Of a DNA stretch of 64,000 nucleotides, positions 49,179 through 58,970 are shown in pieces. Positions within the stretch are counted from its first letter, which is position 1. The number at the start of each line of letters is the position of its first letter. The notes beneath the pieces are model-generated. The model made no database searches. It was not told the origin of the DNA and saw only the letters and a list, made by a program, of their open reading frames with translations. This DNA is from Saccharomycopsis fibuligera x Saccharomycopsis cf. fibuligera. Taxonomy: Eukaryota > Ascomycota > Saccharomycetes > Ascoideales > Saccharomycopsidaceae. The position numbers and the translations under genes were made by a program. The stretch spans positions 3,286,001 through 3,350,000 of the forward strand of contig CP012817.1 in the NCBI GenBank assembly GCA_001936135.1, given 5' to 3'.

Positions 49179-52100
49179 ATGTCTACGAATGTTGTAACAA
49201 CAAAATCCCATCTGTTTTTCTGCCCCACTTGCAAAAAAGGGTTTACAAGAAAAGATTATCTCACCAGACACGAATTAAATCACAATGATGTGAAGCCATT
49301 CAAGTGCGATCAATGCAACTTATCGTTTACCCGAAGTGATCTATTGTCAAAACACTTCAAATCAAAATCACATCAGCGTGTAAGAGATCATATTACTTGT
49401 ACTTCTCTGAAGTTTGATAACTCTCAAAATAGCTTCAGATTAGATAAAAGTGTCTCAGGAAATAGCAAGCCTTCGTCCAAGTTGCATAGATTCAGTGAGC
49501 CTGACATACCGAGAAGCACTAACTCAGTATTTGAATCAACATTTAGCAAAAGCATGATGGAGGGACCCAAGGCAGATCAAAGAAAAGTGTTGGAACAGGA
49601 AGAATACAATAGTGAACATCATAGGAAAAAATTCAAAAGATTAGGTATTTCTAGTTTTCTCAATCATCATGAGGATAAAATTCCAGTACCTCCTCCACAA
49701 CCATCAATCATTTTGCCTCAAATATATATACCTACAGCAAACTCGAACTATAAAAACAGCTTTGAAAGAAACACATTTGATAACAAAAATTCTGATCAAA
49801 ACGTGCAGAGTTATGACGGTAATAATTTCTCACCAAGTGAGTTTGGTTTGAATACAACTGCACTTAATAGCTTGAGAAACGAATCATTTGTCACAGGAAC
49901 CAATATTCAGGATACTTTCAAACAAGATAATAATCTTAAAAGCATAGAAAATCCTAAAACGTTTCAACAGCAAAACCAACCACTAAATGAAACAGTAAAT
50001 GGCGGCCAAAAAGCTACAAACACATCTTGTTTTGATACAAATGTGAATAATGATGATAAAGCCAATAACTCTAGCAGTGGCAGTACACCAGTTGTGCAAA
50101 CCCCCGATATTGCTGGAGGATTTATCGATAACTTATTTTGGTTATTCAGTGATGTATCTCCCTTAGCTACTGATTACCAAGACCCAGTACCACCTACAAT
50201 GGCAGCTACAACAACTAGACAGTCGAACTCAACAACTGACTCAACACTCAACTATTTCGATTTTCCCCCTTCCATGTATCATAGCTTATGCAATGAAATT
50301 GCAACAAGCAATACAACTCAAAACACCAAGCTGCAAATAAATGATCTCACCAGGAAAAAAATTGTAGATTTATTTCCAACAATAACTAAACTACAAACAA
50401 TTACCATAGAAAGATTTAACGAATATCTTGACTTGTATTGGTTTAATTTTGCTCAAACTTTTCCTATTATTCACAAAGCTACTTTTGATCCCAATGCAAT
50501 GGATATTTACTTACTCATTGCTATGCTTATTATTGGTATGGCCCACTCTCTAGATAAAGCAGAGTATGACTGTTCAATTGCTTGGAATAAAAAATATAGA
50601 ACAGTCATACACAATGTGATTGATGATAATATCGAGCTACCATTATCTTTGATTCAAGCAGTTCTGCTCCATAATTTCTCTGCTAAAAATTTTGGTGATA
50701 TGAGGCTTAACCAACTTGCACAGGTTGATCATGGCCTGAACATCATGTATTTGAAATTTAGTGGGTTATTAAATACATTAACTGAACCTATTGTCTACAA
50801 ACCTAGAAATGCAAATTTGAAAGAGCTCACTGATCAATGGTATAATTGGCTACATTATGAGACTTGTAAACGAGCAGTTTTTTTTGAGTTTATTTGCGAT
50901 ACACAGCATGTTACTTTTAGTAAGTTGGAGTTACTATCTGCATTTGACATTAAGCTTGAGTTGCCATGTACTGATGAAGTTTGGAACGCAGCTGATCCAC
51001 TCAAATTTTTTGAAGAATATCAAAGGCAACCACGAGGATTATTTTTAAGACCAAAGTTGACAATACCGTTGGGTAGAGGTTATAATGCAAAGTTTTCAAA
51101 AAGTACTTCCAATCTAAAACAACATCATGGAGATGAAAATTTGCGGTACGATGAATCATCAAATATTAAGTTTGCTAAGACATTGAAGCCAGCTGCACTT
51201 GAGAATGAGAATGGAGTTTCAACAACACTGCAATCTATAAAGATGGTCAGCAAATGGCCTAGTTTTTTATGGAGTTTGAAGTCCATGATGACTGCTTTCA
51301 AAGAAAATCAAAGAGAATATTCACTAGATTGTTTTTCTTTGTTTTCAAGATATATTATATTACATGGGCTAATGAGAATTTGTTGGGACATGAGAGGTCA
51401 AGGACTACTTGACCTTGGCGTTGTATCTAAGAAAAAACTCAACGAATTTTTTAAAAAACTAGAGCGTGCTTTTTTAAATTGGAAAGGATATTTTGATTTG
51501 CACATGAAATTATATGATGAACAAGTAACATTTCGTGAATCAGCTGATAAAACTATGCAAAGTAACACAAGTTGTTGCAAAGGTCTGAATAGTTCGATTA
51601 TCTTTCTTTTGAACAACTATGGTCCTTCAAACGCTACTTGGGCGAACATAAGTTTTTATTACACAGGCTTATTCTGTCTTTATGCAGACATTCCATCAAT
51701 AACCATGTTTGCAACAGAATACAAAAATTTCCACAGCAGCGCAAATACACAGTATAAAGACATTAAAGAAATGGAATATGAGCGCAATAAGCTAATTATT
51801 GAGCAATGGTCTAGATCACTTAATGGGAAACTATCATTAACTGAAGCTTGTAAATTCCTAGGCCTAGTTTATCGAAACGAAGAAACTATTAACACTTTTT
51901 CGCATGTCCCTGGTACAGCATACATTGCGGCTCTAATGATTTGGTGTTTTGAAATCAAAAGAGACTGTCCTAATGTAATGACAATTCTTGAGGCCAGTAG
52001 AGGCGATGCCGAAAGTTATAGGATAAATTATGATGTGGAGAAATATTTTGACAGATATGGAAACATTAAGAATGAAGTAGCAAGGGAAGACACAGTGCAA

Positions 52101-52427
52101 TACATTGGGTTGATTTTAGATTTGGATAATGAAGAAAATGACGATTGTGAGTACGAGCAAGAAAAAAAAAAGGAAAAGGATGAAAAAGCTAATGAAAAGA
52201 GCAATATTGAAGGAGAGACATCAGCAGATGATCAAATTAGAACTAAAAAAGGAAGAAAAACGATTGCGGTTAATAACAAATGGGAATATGAAGAGTTTAG
52301 AGAACGGCAAATAAGAACTATTGGGGTTGTCTGTTATGTCTTACATTTGTTGAGAAATTGCAAATGGAGCTATTCTGTGGATTTAGTTGAAAAATTGGAG
52401 CATGTTGTAAAAACTTATGACAAATGA
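49179..52427 (+). CDS. C2H2 zinc-finger transcription factor with fungal_trans domain; candidate polyol-cluster regulator
   Basis: A 1,082-residue protein from the ATG at 49179. Two adjacent C2H2 fingers lie at the N-terminus: C15, C18, H31, H35 and C43, C46, H59, H65, joined by an NDVKPF linker, as in Adr1/Rsf2-type yeast regulators. Helix residues (-1, 2, 3, 6) are R, D, Y, R in finger 1 and R, D, L, K in finger 2. An Asn/Ser-rich stretch follows (about 90-300), then a fungal_trans-type domain (about 400-620, NEYLDLYWFNFAQTFPIIHKATF). Near the C-terminus there is a short Lys/Glu-rich insert. It is convergent with the RpiB-family gene, 334 bp away, at the edge of the polyol cluster. Its target genes are inferred, not known. 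Confidence 0.85.
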   Translation: MSTNVVTTKSHLFFCPTCKKGFTRKDYLTRHELNHNDVKPFKCDQCNLSFTRSDLLSKHFKSKSHQRVRDHITCTSLKFDNSQNSFRLDKSVSGNSKPSSKLHRFSEPDIPRSTNSVFESTFSKSMMEGPKADQRKVLEQEEYNSEHHRKKFKRLGISSFLNHHEDKIPVPPPQPSIILPQIYIPTANSNYKNSFERNTFDNKNSDQNVQSYDGNNFSPSEFGLNTTALNSLRNESFVTGTNIQDTFKQDNNLKSIENPKTFQQQNQPLNETVNGGQKATNTSCFDTNVNNDDKANNSSSGSTPVVQTPDIAGGFIDNLFWLFSDVSPLATDYQDPVPPTMAATTTRQSNSTTDSTLNYFDFPPSMYHSLCNEIATSNTTQNTKLQINDLTRKKIVDLFPTITKLQTITIERFNEYLDLYWFNFAQTFPIIHKATFDPNAMDIYLLIAMLIIGMAHSLDKAEYDCSIAWNKKYRTVIHNVIDDNIELPLSLIQAVLLHNFSAKNFGDMRLNQLAQVDHGLNIMYLKFSGLLNTLTEPIVYKPRNANLKELTDQWYNWLHYETCKRAVFFEFICDTQHVTFSKLELLSAFDIKLELPCTDEVWNAADPLKFFEEYQRQPRGLFLRPKLTIPLGRGYNAKFSKSTSNLKQHHGDENLRYDESSNIKFAKTLKPAALENENGVSTTLQSIKMVSKWPSFLWSLKSMMTAFKENQREYSLDCFSLFSRYIILHGLMRICWDMRGQGLLDLGVVSKKKLNEFFKKLERAFLNWKGYFDLHMKLYDEQVTFRESADKTMQSNTSCCKGLNSSIIFLLNNYGPSNATWANISFYYTGLFCLYADIPSITMFATEYKNFHSSANTQYKDIKEMEYERNKLIIEQWSRSLNGKLSLTEACKFLGLVYRNEETINTFSHVPGTAYIAALMIWCFEIKRDCPNVMTILEASRGDAESYRINYDVEKYFDRYGNIKNEVAREDTVQYIGLILDLDNEENDDCEYEQEKKKEKDEKANEKSNIEGETSADDQIRTKKGRKTIAVNNKWEYEEFRERQIRTIGVVCYVLHLLRNCKWSYSVDLVEKLEHVVKTYDK

Positions 52428-52761
52428 TATTTGTCTTTTTGGAAACAGTCTTTTTATTTTATTTTACTTAATTCTGTTGGTTTATATTAGACTTTAAGAG
52501 TGAATTAATTTTAGACTACTTTGGTAAAGATAATTTTTTCTCTTGTTCTGCTTTTGATAGAAGCGTATATATTATGCACTTCTGATAGTAGTAACCAAGA
52601 GAAACATATACTACCGTAAATTACTCAAAAATTTTCATCAAGTTATCTTTATTTAGCCTTTATATAATATCAAAAGTTATTTAACCTAATATAGTTTCTT
52701 CTCTGAGTATAAACCTAACTAAAAACTTCAAAAAACAACTATGAAGCTATACTTATGTAAT
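52428..52761. other. Convergent intergenic regulator / isomerase
   Basis: AT-rich 3' flanks; no gene or motif copy seen. Confidence 0.6.
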
Positions 52762-53253
52762 TCAACAGCATTTTGTCTCATATTTTATAATCTCCTGTAC
52801 TTTTCCAGCGGAGCTACTTTTAGGATCAAAAATATATGTAAGCCATTCTTTAGCTAACCGCCTAGCTAACTGCAACCCGATAACTCTTTGTCCCATACAA
52901 AGTACTTGACAATTATTACTCAAGATACTTCTTTCAACACTGAATGAATCATGAGCAGTAACTGCTCTAATACCAGGAACTTTATTTGCAGAAATTGCTA
53001 CTCCCAAACCTGTACCGCAGAACAATATAGCACGATCAGCTTCGTTGTGGGTGATGGTTTCACCGGCAACTATGGCAATTTGCGGATATGGTGTTGAATT
53101 CGTGTTTGAGTCGACACCAATGTCAATGACGGACTCAACTAAGGGATTTTCTTCGAGGTCCTTTTTGATTTGTTCTTTGTATTCATAACCGGCTTGGTCG
53201 CTGCCAACCACCACCTTCAATCCTCGTGGCTCTTGTGAAGTAGCAACTGGCAT
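52762..53253 (-). CDS. RpiB/LacAB-family sugar-phosphate isomerase, probable tetrulose-phosphate isomerase
   Basis: A 163-residue protein. The family core is clear: [13 protein letters not shown] near the N-terminus, [25 protein letters not shown] with the catalytic Cys and Thr, and [19 protein letters not shown] with a phosphate-binding Arg. Compared with E. coli RpiB (alignment from memory), the DH pair near the N-terminus is DQ, and the ring-opening His (H99) is replaced by Ser in [13 protein letters not shown] ring-opening residue is not needed for four-carbon ketose phosphates, which cannot cyclise through a phosphorylated C4. Together with the divergent kinase this suggests an erythrulose-phosphate isomerase like Yarrowia EYI1/EYI2, not a ribose-5-phosphate isomerase. 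Confidence 0.82.
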   Translation of the reverse strand: MPVATSQEPRGLKVVVGSDQAGYEYKEQIKKDLEENPLVESVIDIGVDSNTNSTPYPQIAIVAGETITHNEADRAILFCGTGLGVAISANKVPGIRAVTAHDSFSVERSILSNNCQVLCMGQRVIGLQLARRLAKEWLTYIFDPKSSSAGKVQEIIKYETKCC

Positions 53254-53388
53254 TATTTTTGTTGATCAAAAAAAAAAAAAATAAAAAATAAAAAAAAATC
53301 CTTTAATTGTCAGAGTTATTAAAAATTGAAGATTCTGTTCCCATGCCGACACCTCCAAGGGTCATAATAAATTCTGCTTTCAGGTACT

Positions 53389-53398
53389 TATAAATATA
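53389..53398 (-). promoter_or_regulatory. TATA box of the isomerase gene
   Basis: TATATTTATA on the minus strand, 136 bp before the ATG. Confidence 0.5.
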
Positions 53399-53451
53399 GC
53401 CTGTTAATATACTCTCTCCAATGGAACAGTTCAGGTGGCTAATAGAATTCC

Positions 53452-53459
53452 CTCCACCA
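53452..53459 (-). promoter_or_regulatory. Cluster motif (CTCCACCA on +)
   Basis: Exact copy in the context TTCCCTCCACCAAAGG, 200 bp from the isomerase start. It shares 13 nt (TTCCCTCCACCAA) with the copy at 55837. Confidence 0.55.
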
Positions 53460-53585
53460 AAGGTCGCCCACCAAAGCTTGTTTGAGTCATCCCCTTTTGG
53501 TCTCAAATCTTTTTAGTCTTTTAGCGGTGTTGGCACCTTTGATAGTCCGCAACTGTGATATCCTGGGGAAAGGCGGTCATCTTGC

Positions 53586-53593
53586 TGGTGGAG
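53586..53593 (+). promoter_or_regulatory. Cluster motif TGGTGGAG
   Basis: Exact copy in the context GCTGGTGGAGAAACC, about 190 bp before the kinase ATG. Confidence 0.55.
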
Positions 53594-53665
53594 AAACCTT
53601 ACCCCAGATTTTCAGTCCACCCACCTGCCTCATTAGGAATGCCCCCGACAGTCTTTCCAACATCT

Positions 53666-53673
53666 TATAAATA
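53666..53673 (+). promoter_or_regulatory. TATA box of the ketose kinase gene
   Basis: TATAAATA, 118 bp before the ATG at 53784. Confidence 0.6.
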
Positions 53674-53783
53674 CTATAGTTGCGGACAAGCAGTATTTGC
53701 ACTACCATCAAAAGCAGCAAATAGTAGGTAAGTTCTTTGCCTTTCCTTAGTTGTTTAACATTTTTAGCTTTGTGGTTATCGGC

Positions 53784-55613
53784 ATGTCAAATAAACATTT
53801 TCTTCCAAAAGACCCAGGCCAGCTTGTGCCCCACTGTTTGAGAGCGGTTACCTCTCAGTATGAGTTTCTTTCCTTGCTAGACAAAGAGAAGGTTATCTTT
53901 AACAACAAATTTGACCATTCAAAAGTGTCTCTTATCTCTGGTGGGGGTTCTGGGCATGAACCTGGGTTTTATGGTCTTGTGGGTACTGGGATGCTTTCAG
54001 CTGTAGCTCACGGTGACATTTTTGCTTCACCAAATTACAAGAACGTCAAAGCAGCCGAGAAAGTTTGTCATGAGCTTGGAGACCCAAAAGTGCCATGGGC
54101 GGGCTGTATATTTATCTTGACAAATTATACTGGAGACAACTTGTACTTTGGTATGGCTGCTCAGGATCTCATTGCCAGATACGGAACCGAAAAAATCCGG
54201 ATTCTCAGAGTCACCGATGATGTTGCAGTCACTAAAAGTGCTGGCTCGTTAGTAGGTCGCCGCACTTTGGCAGGTATAACCATCGTGTCTAAGCTCATAG
54301 GTGGTGCTTCAGAGGCCAACTATAATATTGACGATATTTACCTGTTTGGTCAATCTGTTATTGATTCTACTGCTTCTATAAATGCTGGTTTAGACCATGT
54401 GCATATTTCTGGGCATGCTTCACTGAGCGACTTTGGCAAGCTTGGGCCAAATGAATTCGAAATTGGCTTAGGAATTCATAATGAGCCAGGGGTGCAAAAA
54501 CTTGACTATATACCTAGAAATGAACAATTGTTACCAAGTTTACTTGCTATGATTTTGGATAAAAATGACAAGGACAGAGGCTTTTTTAACTACAACAAGG
54601 GTGACCGTATTGTTTTACTCATAAATAATTTAGGTGGGGTGCCAACAATTGAAGAGAAAAACATTCTTTACAACACTCTTGACACTTTAGAGAGAGATTA
54701 TGGTATTATTCCGGTGAGAATATATACCGGTAACTTTGTAACATCTTTCAATGCCCAGATATTCACAATCACTCTATTCAATGCCACCACAGCTGCTACT
54801 AAAGTCTTTGATACCCGAAAGATTTTTGAATTCTTGGACGCGAAAACTAACGCTGTATGTTGGGCAAATACACAATTCAGCAACGGTATTTACCCTTTAC
54901 AGAATGATCGTATAATTCGGGATTTTGTTGGTTATGATGATGATCAATCATTTACACTAACAGATTCTTTACCTGATTTGAAAATTGATCCTAAGAAGCT
55001 TGATTTGATCATAAGAACCGCAGCACAGCGTGTTATCGCTAAAGAGCCTGACCTTACGGATTGGGACACCAAGATGGGCGATGGAGATTGTGGCCAGGGT
55101 TTGAAAACCGGGGCGGAAATAATTTTGCTAAAACTTGACAATGAGAAGCTTGCTGCTTCAGGATCTGTATTAAAAACCCTCCATGTTATATTGGGCATCA
55201 TTAAAAACGATATGGGTGGTACATTAGGTGCCCTTGTTTTCATATTTATGAAATCTGTCATTAACAAAATAGAAGAAATATTAAAACAAAAACAAGGAGA
55301 GCTGGTTGGCCAAAAGGATGTTTTTGCTGAAGCTTTGAATTTTGGTCTTTCTACTCTTTTTGAATACACAAAAGCACGCGAAGGGCATCGAACAATGATG
55401 GATGTGTTGATACCTTTTGTGCGGTCCTTCAGCAACACTAAAGACATTAATAGAGCAATCAAGGTAGCCTATGATGCTGCCGAAAATACCAGAAAATTAA
55501 AGCCAAAGTTGGGTCGTGCGACTTACGTTGGTGGAATTGAAAATAAAAAGGATTTTCCTCCAGATCCAGGGGCTTATGGTATCTACGAAGTGATTTCTGC
55601 ATTGAATCTTTGA
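53784..55613 (+). CDS. Dihydroxyacetone kinase-family ketose kinase (DAK / erythrulose kinase type)
   Basis: A 609-residue single-chain DAK enzyme from the ATG at 53784. The DhaK-like N-terminal domain has GGGSGHEP (53-60), TNYTGDNLYFG and the LDH at 203-205, where the His aligns with the one that binds the substrate carbonyl covalently. The DhaL-like ATP domain has MGDGDCGQG with the Mg-binding Asp residues, DMGGTLGAL and a KAREGHRTMMD segment. Family members phosphorylate dihydroxyacetone; Yarrowia EYK1, of the same family, acts on erythrulose. Because the neighbours are an RpiB-like isomerase, a polyol dehydrogenase and polyol transporters, erythrulose or another short ketose is the favoured substrate, with dihydroxyacetone the alternative. 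It has no peroxisomal signal. Confidence 0.9.
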   Translation: MSNKHFLPKDPGQLVPHCLRAVTSQYEFLSLLDKEKVIFNNKFDHSKVSLISGGGSGHEPGFYGLVGTGMLSAVAHGDIFASPNYKNVKAAEKVCHELGDPKVPWAGCIFILTNYTGDNLYFGMAAQDLIARYGTEKIRILRVTDDVAVTKSAGSLVGRRTLAGITIVSKLIGGASEANYNIDDIYLFGQSVIDSTASINAGLDHVHISGHASLSDFGKLGPNEFEIGLGIHNEPGVQKLDYIPRNEQLLPSLLAMILDKNDKDRGFFNYNKGDRIVLLINNLGGVPTIEEKNILYNTLDTLERDYGIIPVRIYTGNFVTSFNAQIFTITLFNATTAATKVFDTRKIFEFLDAKTNAVCWANTQFSNGIYPLQNDRIIRDFVGYDDDQSFTLTDSLPDLKIDPKKLDLIIRTAAQRVIAKEPDLTDWDTKMGDGDCGQGLKTGAEIILLKLDNEKLAASGSVLKTLHVILGIIKNDMGGTLGALVFIFMKSVINKIEEILKQKQGELVGQKDVFAEALNFGLSTLFEYTKAREGHRTMMDVLIPFVRSFSNTKDINRAIKVAYDAAENTRKLKPKLGRATYVGGIENKKDFPPDPGAYGIYEVISALNL

Positions 55614-55836
55614 TTAGGATATACAACCTCTAATATGATACTGCTCCAATAAAAATTATTTTGTTTCTGCTAAAATAGTTAGGAATAGCTTCAGGTATAT
55701 CTTTTTTTTTTTTTTTATTTTTTTTTTTTTATTTGTTTCTTCTTTTCTGGTTAATTTATAAGTAGTTTCTGCTATATTAGATATTCCAGCACCACTGTGC
55801 TTGTGTCTTAATTCGGGTGCATACAGCCGTGTTTCC

Positions 55837-55844
55837 CTCCACCA
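55837..55844 (-). promoter_or_regulatory. Cluster motif (CTCCACCA on +), in a convergent spacer
   Basis: Exact copy, context TTCCCTCCACCAAGAAAG. Faces the copy at 55958. Confidence 0.45.
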
Positions 55845-55957
55845 AGAAAGCAACCTGCTTCTTTAGTCTCGAGTCAAGTAAAAAAGACCAAGCTACCGGC
55901 TACACTATCCTCATTTTGTTGAATATATTTGCAATTTTTTTGTACGAATGTGAACTT

Positions 55958-55965
55958 TGGTGGAG
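55958..55965 (+). promoter_or_regulatory. Cluster motif TGGTGGAG, in a convergent spacer
   Basis: Exact copy, context CTTTGGTGGAGAAAG, 121 bp from the facing copy. Confidence 0.45.
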
Positions 55966-56207
55966 AAAGAATGAATCAAAATCAGATGATGGTAGGCACC
56001 TATACAGCTTTTCATAAGTTCAATTGTTAGCTACGGTTAATGTTGAGGGAAGTTGCTATAATAAGACGGAAAATAAAAGTGGCTATATAGTACATATACT
56101 ACATAACATATTTGTTTAAACTTCAAGCTAAATCTACTTAAATTTGTAAGTGCTGATTCCAGCTAAAAAGATTTTTTTTTTTTTTTTTTTAAAAAAAAAA
56201 TTAACTT

Positions 56208-57926
56208 TCACTCAATTACCACACCATTATTGTTACTGTCCAAATGCGTGGCATTTCCTTTGCGCTCTTCGATAAAGTGCCCGTTTTCATATTCATGAGG
56301 CATTTCATCTGCAATTTTAACAACATCCCATGGAGTCCGTGTATTCGATAAAGCAAAGATCTTATCCATCTCTTCTAAAGATCTTCCAGCAGTTTCAGGA
56401 TACAAAAAGTAGACCGTTGGAACCATCAAAGCATTAATCACAGCAAAAATTGTGTAGGTGTAAGAGCCGATGTTGGTAAAGCCTACCGGGGTAATCATTA
56501 CCACCATAAAGTTGAACGACCAGTTACCAGCCGTAGAAAACCCATTTGCTGCAGCTCTAATATTCAATGGAGTTATTTCTGCAGGATACAACCATGTCAT
56601 ACCTAACCAGCCAATAGCAAAGAAAGTATTGAAGACAAAAAGGAATACGGCCGCGGCAATTGCAGAACCGTTATCATTTTGGTGACTTGGATTAGCGGTG
56701 TATGTAGTGGCCGTCAAAATCGCCATGGAGAGGGACTGGCCAACAGCACCAAACAACATCAATTTTCTTCTACCAATGTTCTCAATGGTGTAAAAGGCGA
56801 TCCAAGAAGCAAGAAAATATTCAGTACCATTGCATGCAGCTAAAATTCTTGCGTTAAATGGCGACATGTGAATATAGTCTTCAAAGACTGTCCCGGCATA
56901 GTATGTGATTAAGTTGATACCAGTAATTTGCTGCATAATTTGAGACCAAATAGCCAACATTGCTCTATGAAAGTTGCGATGTTCTCCTTGCGTAAACATT
57001 TTCTTGATGGCCGATTGGTTGTTACCGGCTGCTCTCTCTGCTGCTAAAGACTCCTCGACTTCCTCGACTTCCGTAACAACAAAACTATCGTTTGCGGGTA
57101 CGTCTTCTAGTGCTGAAAACACTTTGACGGCTTCACTAATTTTGCCTGCTTTCAATAGCCATCTTGGTGATTCTGGTAATCTCAAGATGAACGGCAAAAT
57201 GAATAGCGGGAAGACTATTTGGAAAGCTAGTGGAAACCTCCAAGAGACAGAGCTATGCTTAATGAAATAAAACCCAAAGTCAATCCAGTATGAGATCATG
57301 ATGCCGCCGGTGATTAACGCCCCTTGTAGCATAACCAATCTTCCTCTCTTTTCGGGTCTAGCGCACTCAGATTGCCAAACAGGTACAGTGGAGGTATTCA
57401 TACCGTTACCGATACCTGTGATGATTCTAGCCACTATGAGCTGGCCAGTAGAGAAAGAAGCACACTGGATTATAGCTCCGATAATCATAATTATACAGCC
57501 AGCAAAAATAGTTTTCCGTCTACCAATTTTATCACCGAGCCACATAGTGAATAATGCCCCGGCCAAACATCCGACCTCGTACACCGCAACCACAAAACCT
57601 TGCAAAGTGTCATGGTCTGGGTGAAGCTTCAAGTTGATGGCCAGAAAAGTGTCGTTGAAAGTAGGAAGCGTTAACAAAGAGCCCATAACGCCTTGGTCGT
57701 AGCCGAAAAGCAAGAACCCCATACCAGCCATGAACGACACTGCATGTTGGAGACGCTGTCCTCTTAGGCCCAAAAATGAGTGTCTGGTATGATCATCAGG
57801 ATCCACCAACCGGGCCACTGCGGTCTGAGCACCGCTGCCATCGTGGCCGTTGAACGCGTCTCCAGCCGCATGCTGTGGCTTTTCCATGTCAATCTTAGCA
57901 GAAGACCCTGCACTGCTTTTCGACAT
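56208..57926 (-). CDS. STL1-like polyol/H+ symporter (MFS sugar transporter family), copy 1
   Basis: A 572-residue, 12-span transporter from the ATG at 57926. It has sugar-porter signatures: GYDQGVMGSL in span 1, DKIGRRK between spans 2 and 3, LPESPRWLL after span 6, QQITGINLITYYAGTVFEDYI in span 7, and YPETAGRSLEEMD after span 12. The segment ITGIGNGMNTSTVPVWQSECARPEKRGRLVMLQGALI...YWIDFG strongly recalls yeast Stl1, the glycerol/H+ symporter. The most likely substrate is a small polyol. It is a close paralog of copy 2 (60922-62631), with some stretches identical at the DNA level. Confidence 0.9.
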   Translation of the reverse strand: MSKSSAGSSAKIDMEKPQHAAGDAFNGHDGSGAQTAVARLVDPDDHTRHSFLGLRGQRLQHAVSFMAGMGFLLFGYDQGVMGSLLTLPTFNDTFLAINLKLHPDHDTLQGFVVAVYEVGCLAGALFTMWLGDKIGRRKTIFAGCIIMIIGAIIQCASFSTGQLIVARIITGIGNGMNTSTVPVWQSECARPEKRGRLVMLQGALITGGIMISYWIDFGFYFIKHSSVSWRFPLAFQIVFPLFILPFILRLPESPRWLLKAGKISEAVKVFSALEDVPANDSFVVTEVEEVEESLAAERAAGNNQSAIKKMFTQGEHRNFHRAMLAIWSQIMQQITGINLITYYAGTVFEDYIHMSPFNARILAACNGTEYFLASWIAFYTIENIGRRKLMLFGAVGQSLSMAILTATTYTANPSHQNDNGSAIAAAVFLFVFNTFFAIGWLGMTWLYPAEITPLNIRAAANGFSTAGNWSFNFMVVMITPVGFTNIGSYTYTIFAVINALMVPTVYFLYPETAGRSLEEMDKIFALSNTRTPWDVVKIADEMPHEYENGHFIEERKGNATHLDSNNNGVVIE

Positions 57927-58962
57927 TGGCAAAGTGGAGTTTTGTTCCTGTTTTGTTCGCCGACGCTGTGCTAGTAGGCGTGTCTATGTGTGTAGAGGCA
58001 CGCTCGAGGACAAGAATAGAATACCAAGACTTTTAGTACAGACAATGTAAAGCAACGCTAAACTGGGCCGTCAGTGTATATAAATGACAGGAACGACGTG
58101 GACAACTAAAACTTTGTAACACCAAAATCAATCAGAAAAAAAAAGACTATATATATGACAAAAGGGGCCCGTGTGCTTCTTTAAATACCAGTAGCTTACA
58201 TAGATCAGAGTATACTCTACCCTCAGGCCTCCAAAATAAAACTCTGTTGCATGCCGTTTTTTTTTGGGTTATGCACTCCACACATGCAAGAGCAAATCTT
58301 AAACTCGTAGTGCCCAGCATTACGTAGTTAGTTGGGGAAGACAGTAATAGCAGGCCAGCGGTACTGCTGGACCAGTAGTTCCACTTTTTGATTTTTTTGA
58401 TTTTTTTTGATTTCCGCCTACAATAGAGGTTTCCGTTTTAGGGAATACCTTAAATAAATACAGAGATCAGCTTTTGTCTGAGTTTTACAGAGTACGAAGC
58501 TCAAGATATATTCGCTACGGCACCTAGCCGTGCCTGTTGCACAAGTAATTTGCAAGCACAGTGAATCGATCCAGGAGCATTCACCGGAGGGATGCAGAAT
58601 ACTTGTCCATGGCTGCTGGCAGTTGATGGGAAAATTCCTGATAACTAGGACCTTCGCTCAGATAACCAGTTCCATGAAAACCGTGGGACGTGGACCGGCA
58701 ATTTAGCTTTATTTGTACGCTACAATGCGTCCCAGGCTGGGCCCGAGGTGGCTCGACCACTTTCTAAACAGCTATATCGGAGTTCGCCGCTGCCTCCACC
58801 CGAGAACGCAGGAAAGCGAAAGTCTTCCCACCAAAAGTGTTGGAAACCCTCAGTTGGCCGCAGCCTCGGCTGACACATTTTTTGCTTCAGTTGCTTTGTA
58901 TGCCAGGTGGAGTGGCTGTTGAATTCTTCCACCCATAGTGTTGTCACTGTTTCTGCTGCTTC

Positions 58963-58970
58963 TGGTGGAG
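58963..58970 (+). promoter_or_regulatory. Cluster motif TGGTGGAG
   Basis: Exact copy, context TTCTGGTGGAGTAAT, about 480 bp before the dehydrogenase ATG. Confidence 0.55.

Larger units (their letters stand above)
53254..53783. promoter_or_regulatory. Divergent isomerase / kinase promoter
   Basis: A 530-bp shared promoter. It has two exact cluster motifs (53452, 53586), a near relative CCCACCAAAG (about 53468), TATA boxes toward both genes (53389-53398 and 53666-53673), a CCCCT stress-element core (53491-53495) and a Mig1-like CTGGGG (53563-53568). The last two are short matches of low weight. The arrangement suggests the two enzymes are induced together. Confidence 0.6.
55614..56207. other. 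Convergent intergenic kinase / transporter with two cluster motifs
   Basis: A 594-bp spacer between two 3' ends, yet it has two exact motif copies in opposite orientation (55837, 55958). T runs lie at about 55700-55730 and an A/T run near 56171-56199. No complete gene is seen; a frame of about 66 codons at 55817-56017 has no recognisable features. Confidence 0.6.
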
